From assembly GCA_021107435.1 (NCBI GenBank), contig JAIOSV010000096.1, positions 1-64,000 on the forward strand: DNA of 64,000 nt. Direction: 5' to 3'. Below the pieces are notes generated by a model. That model was not told the DNA's origin. It did not search any database and was given only the letters and a program-made list of their open reading frames with translations. This DNA is from Candidatus Sabulitectum sp. (lineage in GTDB: Bacteria; Fermentibacterota; Fermentibacteria; Fermentibacterales; JCC-6). Each line of letters opens with the position of its first letter. Position 1 is the first letter of the stretch. Below, one piece after another: positions 53,713 to 62,030 of the stretch. The translations under genes were made by a program, and so were the position numbers.

Positions 53713-56700
53713 ATGAATCGAGAAACAGAAGCTATCCCCGACGGTAAATTTGCCCCTGAAGACTGGGAGTACATCCTTCTTCAGATGGTAAGTGATCACA
53801 GTGGAGTGGATTTCAGTATGTATCGTCTTGCTACCTTCAGAAGGCGCTACATGAAGCGTATGAGTCTTGTTGACGCACATGATATCAGAGACTTTGTAAA
53901 GATGCTGGAAGACAGCACAGAGCTTCTTGATCTGCTGGCGTCGGATCTGCTGGTTGGTGTTACCTCATTCTTCAGGGATGCAGCTGCTTTTCGTGCTTTG
54001 CGCAAATCTGTAATCAAACCGCTGCTCGCGGAAAAAGACAAAGAACCCGTTCGTGTATGGGTAACCGGATGTTCTCTTGGTATGGAAGCCTACAGCATTG
54101 CCATGCTTATGGACAGCGCAGCAGGGAAAAACGGCAGGAACTTCACTGTTTTTGCTACTGATATCAGCAGATCATCTCTTGCGAAGGCATCAAAGGGCAT
54201 CTACTCGGAAAAGCAGTTCTTAACCGTTCCTGAAGAATACAGGAGGTATTTCAGAGAAGTAGGCAAGGGCTGGAAAATCCACAGAGAAATCAGATCTCAC
54301 ATGGTTTTCAGCTATCATGATATCCTCTCTGATCCTCCATTCGCTCATATGGATCTTGTAAGTTGCAGGAACATGTTGATTTATCTTAAGGCAAAGGCGC
54401 AGAACGCAGTTCTGAACCGACTGAACTACAGTCTTTCGAAAGGTGGCTATCTGTTTCTGGGAAGCGGAGAAGCTCCCGGTAAGATACAGGGTAATCTGGA
54501 AACCCTTAACTCAAGATGGCGTCTGTTCAAAAAGACGGGGGATACTGTTTTCTCTGTGGACATGCTTCCCTTTGAGAAGCATCACACCCAATACAGTGTT
54601 ACTCTCCAGAACAGGAGTTTTTCAATTCAGAAAGATGATGAGGCTCACGGAAGAAGCCGATCATTCACTTCCTGCCTTGAGGAAAGATTTTTCCCCGACT
54701 GTGTTTTCATAGATGAAGATTACAACATCCTGTTTATTAACGGTGATATGAATTCGTATCTGTCCATACCATCCGGATTACCGGGTGGAAGCCTTCTGTC
54801 CATGCTTTCATCCAGACTTAAAGCCGCAGTTCGCGCCGGGGTGCGACGGGCTGCCGGAGGGTTTAAGAGAATCCGATGCGAGACAGGAGAAGGTGTTTCT
54901 GTTTGCGCGAGCTGTATTTCTCCTTTGGGAATGAAGGCCGTTTTCCTTGTGGAATTCATCAGGGAGGACCCGGAGAATCTTAGCTCCGTCGATGCCATAG
55001 AATGTTCCAGATCGGGTGTATCAATTTTTGAAGAGCAGATAGCTTTCCTTGAGAGTGAGCTTGCCGCTACCAGACGGGAACTAAGAAACCGTACCGGTGA
55101 GCTTCAGGCTTCAAATGAAGAGCTGCAATCCACCAATGAAGAGATCAGAAGCGCCAATGAGGAACTCATTGCGGCAAATGAGGAACTCATTGCCTCCAAC
55201 GAGGAATTGCAGAGAGTAAACAGGCGGCTTTCCATCCTTTCAGATGATATGATGAATCTTCTGGAAAGCATGGATGTCGGCTCTCTTTTTCTGGACAGCA
55301 AATTGAATATCAGGCGATTTAACCCAAAGGCCTGCCGTTTTTTCAAGATAACCGAAAGTGATTTCGGTCGTGCAATTACCGATTTCACAACCACACTTGT
55401 AAGATCCTCTATGGATTTACTGGTTAAGACTGCGGGGCAGGTAGCTGATTCCGGAATTGTGGCGGAGATATCGCTGGAGGCTGATCTTCCCGGATACTGG
55501 CTTGCGAAGGTTTCACCCTATAGAGCTGCAAAGAGTTCAAGTCGGGGCACTGTAATTACTTTTGTAGATGTTTCTCTCCTGCGGGAGGGAGAGATATCAC
55601 TGGCAAGAAGTGAGAGGAAATTCAGAGGGCTGTTCAATGGTTTCCCAATGGGAGCTATTCTGGTTTTTCATTCTGCGGAGAGTGACGAATTTTCTGTTCT
55701 CGACAGAAATCCCGAATTTGAACTGCTTCAGGGGGAACACAGCGATATCATTTCGAATGAGAGATTCATACAGGGGATACTTGAAGAAGAACCGGCTTTT
55801 CAGTTTACACACAACCGGAGTATTCTTCAATGTGAGGTATTCAGACCTGCTGATTATGCTGAAACCCTGTGTGTTACACTTAGGGATATTACCAGAGAGA
55901 GCAGGGCCAGCTATGAGAAGGAAATACTGCAGAAAAGGCTGAAAGATTCTCAACTGCTTGCCGGTATGGGAATCTGGGAATACAATCTGGAGCAGAAAGT
56001 CGTTACCCTTTCCCCGGAAGCGGCGGAACTGTTTGACCTCAGTTCGGAATTACCGGTTCCCGTTAGTGTTTTCCGAAACCTTATTGAAAACTTCGACAAT
56101 TTTCTTCTTGCCGCAAAGGATGCTTTGTCTTCAGGCAGGGCATACTCTGATATGGTCACAACGAGTGAAATCTCCGGTATGGAACCTAAGTATTTCAGAA
56201 TCAGCAGCTACTCGGAGAAGGACAGAGACGGAACCAGTGTATACGGATATGCACTTGATGTTACCTCAGAGGTTATGAACGAAAGAATACTGAAGAAAGC
56301 TCATGACAAGCTGGCTGAAACACAGAGAATTGCTCTGATCGGTCTCATAGAAATTGATTGGAACCATCATTACACCGTGCAGCAGGAGAGACTTGCTGAT
56401 TCCGCTCTGCAGGTTCTCAAGCTGCCTGAAACAGAGGGAAGCGCTTTCTTTACAGGATGCCTGGAAGAGGAGCTGGCCAATAAAGTTTTGAGTAATCTGG
56501 GGTCTGCGGCGCGAAAGCGTGAAACAGTTACGATGGATGTTCCAGCGAAGAACGGTGCCGGCGAGAATGTCTATCTCCAGATGATAGCAAGACCCGAGAT
56601 CAGAGAGGACGGCAGCTGCTTTACCACCGTTGTGATAATGGATATTACCCGTCGTCATCAGCTGGAGAATGAGCTCAAGCACTCAGATAAACTCCGGTCG

Positions 56701-57762
56701 GTGGGTGAGCTTGCCGGGGGTATCGCCCATGACTTCAATAATCAGCTTATGGGTATTGTGGGATTCGCGGAGTGTCTTCGCGGCCTGTCGTGCAACACAG
56801 AGCAGCTTGAGTATATAAAGGGCATTTTGAGTTCAGCGGAAAGAGCAGGAGCTCTTGTGAGGCAACTACTTGCCTTTAGCCGAAAGGGTCTTTCGCATAT
56901 TGCGCCATTCGATCTTCATCATTTGATAGACGATGTCATTTCTCTGCTGCAAAGAAGCATAGACAGGCGTATAGAGATCCGAAGCGCTCTTCGCGCAGAG
57001 AACACTATAATTGTTGGAGATGTCTCAGAGATGAACAACGCTCTTCTGAATCTGGCGATAAATGCCAGAGATGCTATCGACGGCGCTGGAATTCTCACTT
57101 TCAGCACGGTGAACCCGGCACCCGAGAAGATTGAACTTGTTATCTCAGACACAGGCAAGGGGATGACCGGGGAAGTAATGCAGAGGGTTTTCGAACCCTT
57201 TTTCACAACAAAACCTCTGGGAGACGGTACCGGGATGGGGCTGCCTGCGGTGTATGGAACAGTAACTGCGCATCACGGAGCAATCACTATGGAATCTGAA
57301 CCTGGAAAGGGAACCAGAGTTATTGTTACACTGCCGATTGCAGAAATGAATGTATCCGACAGTGAAAGTCATAAGGATTTTTCTTCTACAACCATGACGG
57401 GAACTATTCTTCTGGTGGATGATGAGAAAATTGTCAGAACTGTCTTGAAAACACTGGTTGAATCTCTGGGCTTTACTGTGATTACCGCTTCGGATGGAGT
57501 GGAAGCGGTTGATATCTACAGGAAGAACGCGGATAATATAAAACTCGTTCTCATGGATATGACCATGCCACGCAAGAATGGTGTTGATGCTTTCACTGAA
57601 ATGCGGGAGATATCTCCGGATGTAAAGGTGATCATACTTTCGGGGCACAGCGCGGAAAGCACTTCAAACGAAATGATCAACCTGGGAATCATCAGAGTCC
57701 TTCAGAAACCTGTAACCATCTCGGTTCTTTCCATGGCCATCAAGGATGTCATCGGGAACTGA
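53713..57762 (+). CDS. CheR-like methyltransferase / multi-PAS / histidine kinase / receiver hybrid
   Basis: 1349 residues, soluble. Residues about 10-265 are a CheR methyltransferase domain (SDLLVGVTSFFRD, SCRNMLIYL), but the SAM motif reads GCSLGMEAYSIA (119-130) where GCSTGEEAYS is usual. A coiled coil of NEEL repeats (about 447-506) and roughly four PAS domains (510-985) follow. The kinase core has phospho-acceptor His1006 in AHDFNNQ, N-box NLAINARDAI, DTGKGM and GTGMGLPAVYG. A C-terminal receiver has Asp1282 in LVLMDMTMPRKNG. The usual N-terminal CheB domain of this class is missing. No good ribosome site precedes the ATG. Confidence 0.9.
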   Translation: MNRETEAIPDGKFAPEDWEYILLQMVSDHSGVDFSMYRLATFRRRYMKRMSLVDAHDIRDFVKMLEDSTELLDLLASDLLVGVTSFFRDAAAFRALRKSVIKPLLAEKDKEPVRVWVTGCSLGMEAYSIAMLMDSAAGKNGRNFTVFATDISRSSLAKASKGIYSEKQFLTVPEEYRRYFREVGKGWKIHREIRSHMVFSYHDILSDPPFAHMDLVSCRNMLIYLKAKAQNAVLNRLNYSLSKGGYLFLGSGEAPGKIQGNLETLNSRWRLFKKTGDTVFSVDMLPFEKHHTQYSVTLQNRSFSIQKDDEAHGRSRSFTSCLEERFFPDCVFIDEDYNILFINGDMNSYLSIPSGLPGGSLLSMLSSRLKAAVRAGVRRAAGGFKRIRCETGEGVSVCASCISPLGMKAVFLVEFIREDPENLSSVDAIECSRSGVSIFEEQIAFLESELAATRRELRNRTGELQASNEELQSTNEEIRSANEELIAANEELIASNEELQRVNRRLSILSDDMMNLLESMDVGSLFLDSKLNIRRFNPKACRFFKITESDFGRAITDFTTTLVRSSMDLLVKTAGQVADSGIVAEISLEADLPGYWLAKVSPYRAAKSSSRGTVITFVDVSLLREGEISLARSERKFRGLFNGFPMGAILVFHSAESDEFSVLDRNPEFELLQGEHSDIISNERFIQGILEEEPAFQFTHNRSILQCEVFRPADYAETLCVTLRDITRESRASYEKEILQKRLKDSQLLAGMGIWEYNLEQKVVTLSPEAAELFDLSSELPVPVSVFRNLIENFDNFLLAAKDALSSGRAYSDMVTTSEISGMEPKYFRISSYSEKDRDGTSVYGYALDVTSEVMNERILKKAHDKLAETQRIALIGLIEIDWNHHYTVQQERLADSALQVLKLPETEGSAFFTGCLEEELANKVLSNLGSAARKRETVTMDVPAKNGAGENVYLQMIARPEIREDGSCFTTVVIMDITRRHQLENELKHSDKLRSVGELAGGIAHDFNNQLMGIVGFAECLRGLSCNTEQLEYIKGILSSAERAGALVRQLLAFSRKGLSHIAPFDLHHLIDDVISLLQRSIDRRIEIRSALRAENTIIVGDVSEMNNALLNLAINARDAIDGAGILTFSTVNPAPEKIELVISDTGKGMTGEVMQRVFEPFFTTKPLGDGTGMGLPAVYGTVTAHHGAITMESEPGKGTRVIVTLPIAEMNVSDSESHKDFSSTTMTGTILLVDDEKIVRTVLKTLVESLGFTVITASDGVEAVDIYRKNADNIKLVLMDMTMPRKNGVDAFTEMREISPDVKVIILSGHSAESTSNEMINLGIIRVLQKPVTISVLSMAIKDVIGN

Positions 57763-57844
57763 TCACAAAAGGCTTTCCCGGATGCTTCTTGCCTGTTTGA
57801 GGTAAAGACAAAAGGAAGTGTTTGTACCAACTCCGGAACAAACC

Positions 57845-57873
57845 CCGTCAATTGCAGGCAATCCGCTTATAAT
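57845..57873 (+). promoter_or_regulatory. Candidate promoter of the ECF sigma operon
   Basis: A perfect TATAAT (57868-57873) with a weak -35 CCGTCA 17 nt upstream, in the 216-bp gap after the hybrid kinase. Could equally be read by an alternative sigma factor. Confidence 0.33.
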
Positions 57874-57978
57874 CCTCATATGGTTTTATGTACGAACTGA
57901 TTTTGAGAAGAAAATGTAACAGTATCTGCTCTCCGCCTGTCCTGCTGTCAGAAACCTCTAAACAGAAAGGATAGAAAA

Positions 57979-58377
57979 ATGGGTGCATTTATTCCCATCG
58001 TGGCCATTACTTCTTCCATCGGTATTCCCGCCGTTGTAATCATCGTCGCTGTGATTGTATCGCACAGAAGGAAAATCGCCAGGTACAATGTGATCGAACG
58101 AGCGATACAAAGCAACGCTTCGCCGGAAGTTATTGAACAACTTGTGGCTTCTATAAGTGAAGAGGACACAAAGAAGAGAACTCCACCAAAGCAGAGGAAC
58201 CTTATCCACGGCACTGTTCTGCTGGCCCTTGGCATCAGTCTTTTTGCTCTTCGTTTCATCATTGGCGGCACTGATGTTGCGGGAATGCTGGCTGCAGGAA
58301 TGATACTTTCCATGATTGCCCTTGCCAAGTTTGTCATTGCCTTTTTCATAATCAAGAAGGATCCAGAGCAGTTGTGA
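57979..58377 (+). CDS. Small membrane protein, DUF6249-like
   Basis: 132 residues, three hydrophobic segments (about 4-28, 75-92, 98-124) with a cytoplasmic, charged middle: RRKIARYNVIERAIQSNASPEVIEQL. This arrangement and its place before an ECF sigma gene resemble DUF6249 proteins. A GAAAGGATAG ribosome site precedes the ATG. Its stop overlaps the sigma start by 4 nt, so it is translationally coupled and may help regulate the sigma factor. Confidence 0.7.
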   Translation: MGAFIPIVAITSSIGIPAVVIIVAVIVSHRRKIARYNVIERAIQSNASPEVIEQLVASISEEDTKKRTPPKQRNLIHGTVLLALGISLFALRFIIGGTDVAGMLAAGMILSMIALAKFVIAFFIIKKDPEQL

Positions 58378-58922
58378 GCGAAACAACATCGAGACTGGTG
58401 CAGGCCGCCATGAAAGGCAACAGGGATTCCTATGGCATTCTGGTAAAGAACTACACCGGTTTCGTGTACACAATGGCTCTCCGTATGACAGGTGATCATC
58501 ACATGGCTGAAGACCTCTGCCAGGACACTTTTTTAAAGGGCTGGCTGAAGCTGAAGAAACTGCAGGAACCGGCGGCGTTTTCCGGCTGGATTGCCACCAT
58601 TGCCAGAAGAACCTGCCTGAACGCAGTTGAAAAGAGGAGCAGAAAAATGGAAGTTGGAGAGGAGGAGGCTGTGCTCGTTAATCTGAATCCGACTCTGCCA
58701 GCCTGCTACGATCCCGCAAGAGTGATACTTGAAGAAGCTGTATCACAGCTTTCCCTCCGGGACAGGCAGCTAATAACACTCTGCTATTTTCAGGAGCTTT
58801 CATCCGCTGAAGTAGCAGAGGTGATGGAGATACCTCCGGGAACGGTAAGAGTGTATCTTCTGAGGGCGAGAGCGAAACTGAAAGAAACATTGAAGGAGAG
58901 AGAAAATGAACTCCTGGCGTAA
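58374..58922 (+). CDS. ECF-type sigma-70 family RNA polymerase sigma factor
   Basis: 182 residues, GTG start. Region 2 (about 17-80) contains TGDHHMAEDLCQDTFLKGW and AFSGWIATIARRTCLNAVEK; region 4 (about 120-178) contains LSLRDRQLITLCYFQELSSAEVAEVMEIPPGTVRVYLLRARAKL, a clear -35 recognising helix-turn-helix. No region 3, as in ECF sigmas. It overlaps both neighbours, forming a three-gene unit with two membrane proteins. Confidence 0.93.
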   Translation: MSETTSRLVQAAMKGNRDSYGILVKNYTGFVYTMALRMTGDHHMAEDLCQDTFLKGWLKLKKLQEPAAFSGWIATIARRTCLNAVEKRSRKMEVGEEEAVLVNLNPTLPACYDPARVILEEAVSQLSLRDRQLITLCYFQELSSAEVAEVMEIPPGTVRVYLLRARAKLKETLKERENELLA

Positions 58923-59280
58923 CGACAGACTGGAAGAGAAGATCGATGAGATGCTGACTTCCAGCGTCAGCCGCGGATCCGAGCCGGCAGGATTCAGTGT
59001 AAGATTTATGCCTCGTCGTCCCATGTTTCCGTGGCTTTCTCTTGTCTATGTACTTGCGGGAGCCGCAGTGCTTGGCTTTTTCATGGCTCAGTGGCTGGGT
59101 GGTCAGAACCTGGAAAACATCGACTACATCTCACTGTTTTCCCTGGAAAGACTGACAGGACTCTTCTCCGGAATGACATTCGGGGGGCTGATATCCGGTC
59201 TGGCAGTCATTCTGGGACTGAGCGGGGCAATCTTTACATTTCTGCCGGAAAAACAGAGAGTGTTACGCTATATGCTGTAA
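58906..59280 (+). CDS. Small membrane protein, putative anti-sigma factor
   Basis: 124 residues. A charged N-terminus (LEEKIDEMLTSSVSRG) precedes two membrane helices (about 40-62 and 83-114). Its start lies inside the 3' end of the sigma gene (17-nt overlap) with GGAGAG upstream, the usual position of an anti-sigma factor. No zinc-finger HCC motif is present, so the function is inferred from position. Confidence 0.6.
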   Translation: MNSWRNDRLEEKIDEMLTSSVSRGSEPAGFSVRFMPRRPMFPWLSLVYVLAGAAVLGFFMAQWLGGQNLENIDYISLFSLERLTGLFSGMTFGGLISGLAVILGLSGAIFTFLPEKQRVLRYML

Positions 59281-59333
59281 CAATCTGCAACATCATTACA
59301 TAAAACGAATACACAATCAGAGACGGAGCTATT

Positions 59334-61355
59334 ATGGAAAAGTGTACGATACTTGTTCCACTGCTGTTACTTCTCGCAAGCTGCAACGGGGAGACCCCGG
59401 CGGAGGAAATTGTACAGGAGCCCTTTGTGGAGCCTGAACATGTCTGCTCCGATAATGCTGAAAGACTTATTCCCAGATCGGTTCTGTTTGGAAATCCGGA
59501 AAGAACTGATCCGCAACTGTCTCCGGACGGAACAATGATAGCCTACATCGCTCCGGCAGGTACTGTGCTGAACCTCTGGGTGATGAACCGTGATCTCTCC
59601 GAGCCCCGACAGCTTACCTTTGATACCGGCAGAGGCGTAACAGACTACTTCTGGGCAGAGAACGATGTTCACCTTCTCTACATGCAGGATGAAGCCGGAG
59701 AAGAGAACACTCATGTGTACCGGCTCGATGTTGTCACAGGTGAAGTGACAGATCTGACGCCTTTTGAAGGTGTGACAGCTTTTCTAACCGCATCTGACAA
59801 AGATCAACCCAATACCATTCTTGTACAGACCAATCAGGAGAGCGCGATGTTTTTTGACGGTTATAAATGCGATCTGCTGACCGGGGAACTTACAATGATC
59901 TTCGACAATCCCGGTATGGATGAGAACAGCGATATGGTTGTGGACTTTATGCCTGACGAGGACTTGAATGTAAGAATGTATTTTGCCATAAGTCCCGAGA
60001 ACGGCTTCATCACAATGCACCACCGGTGGGATGAAGAATCCCCATGGGAGGAACTGATAAGTTACTCATCCAACGAAGAATGGAGACCCAGAAGATTCAG
60101 TGATGACGGAAGAGGTCTCTACATCACATCCAATCTTGAGTCCGATCTCACAGGCCTTTACTATCTGGATATCGAATCCGGTGAGGAAATATGCATCAGC
60201 TCTGATTCTCTGGCTGATGTGAGTGAATTGAGCTTCAATCCACACACCGGAGAGCCCAGGTCTGTTACCTACAACTATCTCAGATGCAGGTGCGAGATAC
60301 TTGATGAGTCCATTGTTTCCGATATGGACTTCCTTGCGGAGTTTCATGAGGGTGATTTCGAAGTGGTCTCCAGAGATCACGCTGACAGCACCTGGATTGT
60401 GGTTTACTACACAGTACACAATCCTGCTGTTTACTTCCTCTACGACAGAACCGACGGTTCAATATGCGAGATATTTACAGCGATTCCTGCCCTTGAGAAT
60501 TACAATCTGGCTGAAGTTGAACCGGTCGAGATAACCTCCAGGGATGGTTTTATACTTCCCTGCTATGTTACGAGACCTGATTCCGAGTTTTACGGTGAAG
60601 GGCCATACCCCACCATCATAAAAGTACATGGCGGTCCGTGGTCCCGTGATAGCTACAGATACCAGCGTTTCTGCCAGCTCTATGCCAACAGGGGTTTCGC
60701 GGTTCTTCAGATTAACTTCAGGGGCTCCACCGGGTTCGGCAAGGAATTCCTCAACGCCGGCAATCAGCAGTGGGGAAGAAACATGCAGAATGATCTTGCT
60801 GATGGTGTGAACTGGGCAATTGAGAACGGTATCGCAGACCCTGAGCGTGTGGTTATTCTCGGTGGATCCTATGGTGGTTATGCTGCTCTTGCCGGCGCTG
60901 CTTTTACTCCCGGACTCTACTGCGCCGCAGTGGACTTTTTCGGACCCTCAAACCTCAATACATTCATGGAGACAATACCGCCTTACTGGCGTCCACTCAA
61001 GGCTTTGATGGATATCAGGGTAGGTAACCCCGATGATGAAGCGGACAGGGCTATGCTGGAAGAGGTTTCTCCCGTGAATTTCCCGGAGAACATCACAATG
61101 CCCATACTTATCGTGCAGGGAGAAAATGACCCCAGAGTTGCCAGGGCGGAGAGCGATCAGATGGTGGAAGCCCTGAGAGGTGTTGGTACAGAAGTACTCT
61201 ATGTGGTTTACGATGAAGAAGGTCACGGCTTTGAGCAGGAAGAAAACGTTATAGACTTCGCGGGCAGACTTGAGGAATTCCTCTACCTCAATGTTCCCGG
61301 TGTGGAGTGTGAACTTTTCGAGCCCCTTGAAGGTTCTACTGCCAGAATAGAGTAA
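59334..61355 (+). CDS. S9 family prolyl-oligopeptidase-type peptidase, lipoprotein
   Basis: 673 residues. Lipobox LLASC with Cys17. An N-terminal beta-propeller (about 60-410) opens with PQLSPDGTMIAYIAPAG, the WD40-like PD repeat. The alpha/beta-hydrolase domain (about 420-660) has IKVHGGPW, NFRGSTGFGKEF and the catalytic triad Ser512 (GGSYGGYA), Asp599 (GENDPR) and His631 (GHGF). Acts on oligopeptides in the periplasm or at the outer membrane. It follows the putative anti-sigma gene by 53 nt and is followed by a strong terminator; it may belong to the sigma regulon (inference). Confidence 0.95.
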   Translation: MEKCTILVPLLLLLASCNGETPAEEIVQEPFVEPEHVCSDNAERLIPRSVLFGNPERTDPQLSPDGTMIAYIAPAGTVLNLWVMNRDLSEPRQLTFDTGRGVTDYFWAENDVHLLYMQDEAGEENTHVYRLDVVTGEVTDLTPFEGVTAFLTASDKDQPNTILVQTNQESAMFFDGYKCDLLTGELTMIFDNPGMDENSDMVVDFMPDEDLNVRMYFAISPENGFITMHHRWDEESPWEELISYSSNEEWRPRRFSDDGRGLYITSNLESDLTGLYYLDIESGEEICISSDSLADVSELSFNPHTGEPRSVTYNYLRCRCEILDESIVSDMDFLAEFHEGDFEVVSRDHADSTWIVVYYTVHNPAVYFLYDRTDGSICEIFTAIPALENYNLAEVEPVEITSRDGFILPCYVTRPDSEFYGEGPYPTIIKVHGGPWSRDSYRYQRFCQLYANRGFAVLQINFRGSTGFGKEFLNAGNQQWGRNMQNDLADGVNWAIENGIADPERVVILGGSYGGYAALAGAAFTPGLYCAAVDFFGPSNLNTFMETIPPYWRPLKALMDIRVGNPDDEADRAMLEEVSPVNFPENITMPILIVQGENDPRVARAESDQMVEALRGVGTEVLYVVYDEEGHGFEQEENVIDFAGRLEEFLYLNVPGVECELFEPLEGSTARIE

Positions 61356-61371
61356 TCAGATATTCAGACGA

Positions 61372-61408
61372 CAAGGGAAGGCCGGTCGATGAGCCCGGCC
61401 TTCCCTTG
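61372..61408 (+). terminator. Strong hairpin terminator after the first S9 peptidase
   Basis: CAAGGGAAGGCCGG and CCGGCCTTCCCTTG form a perfect 14-bp stem with a 9-nt loop, 16 nt after the stop. The T-tract is short, so it may also protect the 3' end. Confidence 0.75.
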
Positions 61409-61519
61409 AATCATTCCCGCTCCATATTTAAGCTGCTGATTCAGGATGCTTAACACGTGTTTTCAGATAGGTAACTTAAAGTTACAAAATGTCATGTTTC
61501 ACCCAAGGAAATTTTTCAG

Positions 61520-61660
61520 ATGAAAAGTAACATCATTCGATTGGATAAAAGCACTATTGTTAAAACATCTTTGCAAGAGAATGATGAGATTGCCTACTGG
61601 CAGACTAAAACTCCAGAAGAACGCCTTCGAGCATTGGAAGTAAACAGATGTCTGGGTTGA
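61520..61660 (+). pseudogene. Truncated antitoxin-like gene (partner of a nucleotidyltransferase)
   Basis: An ATG opens 46 residues, then a stop. The segment AYWQTKTPEERLRALE is typical of small proteins encoded just before AbiEii/MNT-like nucleotidyltransferases (W-x-x-KTPEERLxALE-xxR). The normal continuation is missing: after ALEV the frame runs into sequence that belongs, in another frame, to the middle of the nucleotidyltransferase. Thus an internal deletion fused the two genes. Confidence 0.55.
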
Positions 61661-61901
61661 TGCAGAAGATGAAGCTAATATCAAAATGCTTATTTGTACT
61701 CTCCGACAATTTGGGCTTGCCATTGAAGATACAGCAACTTCATTGTTTTCAGGAGAAAATGAAATGCTGCGTATAGGCTTTCCGCCTGTAAGACTGGAGA
61801 TTCTTTCAAAAATATCCGGGGTTGAATTCGAAGACATCAAGAGAAACAAAAAAGCAAGTGGACGTCATAAAGATCTCAACGATCTGGAAAACTTACGCTA
61901 A
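61644..61901 (+). pseudogene. 5'-truncated nucleotidyltransferase (AbiEii/MNT-like) remnant
   Basis: The frame after TAA 61641 reads TDVWVDAEDEANIKMLICTL, then RQFG and FPPVRLEILSKISGVEFEDI, ending GRHKDLNDLENLR. This matches the second half of small nucleotidyltransferases: the DxWV site, the RxDIL-GVxF block and the KDLxDLExL tail. The N-terminal part with the GG-xAxxxHG and first Asp motif is absent and there is no own start codon with a ribosome site. Non-functional; remains of a mobile toxin-antitoxin-like pair. Confidence 0.6.
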
Positions 61902-61957
61902 AAATCAGTCATTTCAGCAGTTACACTAATACGCTTCTCGAGATTCATATCTGAAAA

Positions 61958-61986
61958 CTGGCAGGTCTTGCAGCCCGTGCTATAAT
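61958..61986 (+). promoter_or_regulatory. Candidate promoter of the second S9 peptidase
   Basis: CTGGCA (61958-61963) and a perfect TATAAT (61981-61986) are separated by 17 nt and lie 45 nt before the ATG. The rest of the 61356-62030 gap holds the terminator and the toxin-antitoxin remains. Confidence 0.55.
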
Positions 61987-62030
61987 CAGCAGTGATAACA
62001 TCCGTGCGTTAAATCAAACAGGGAGAGACT

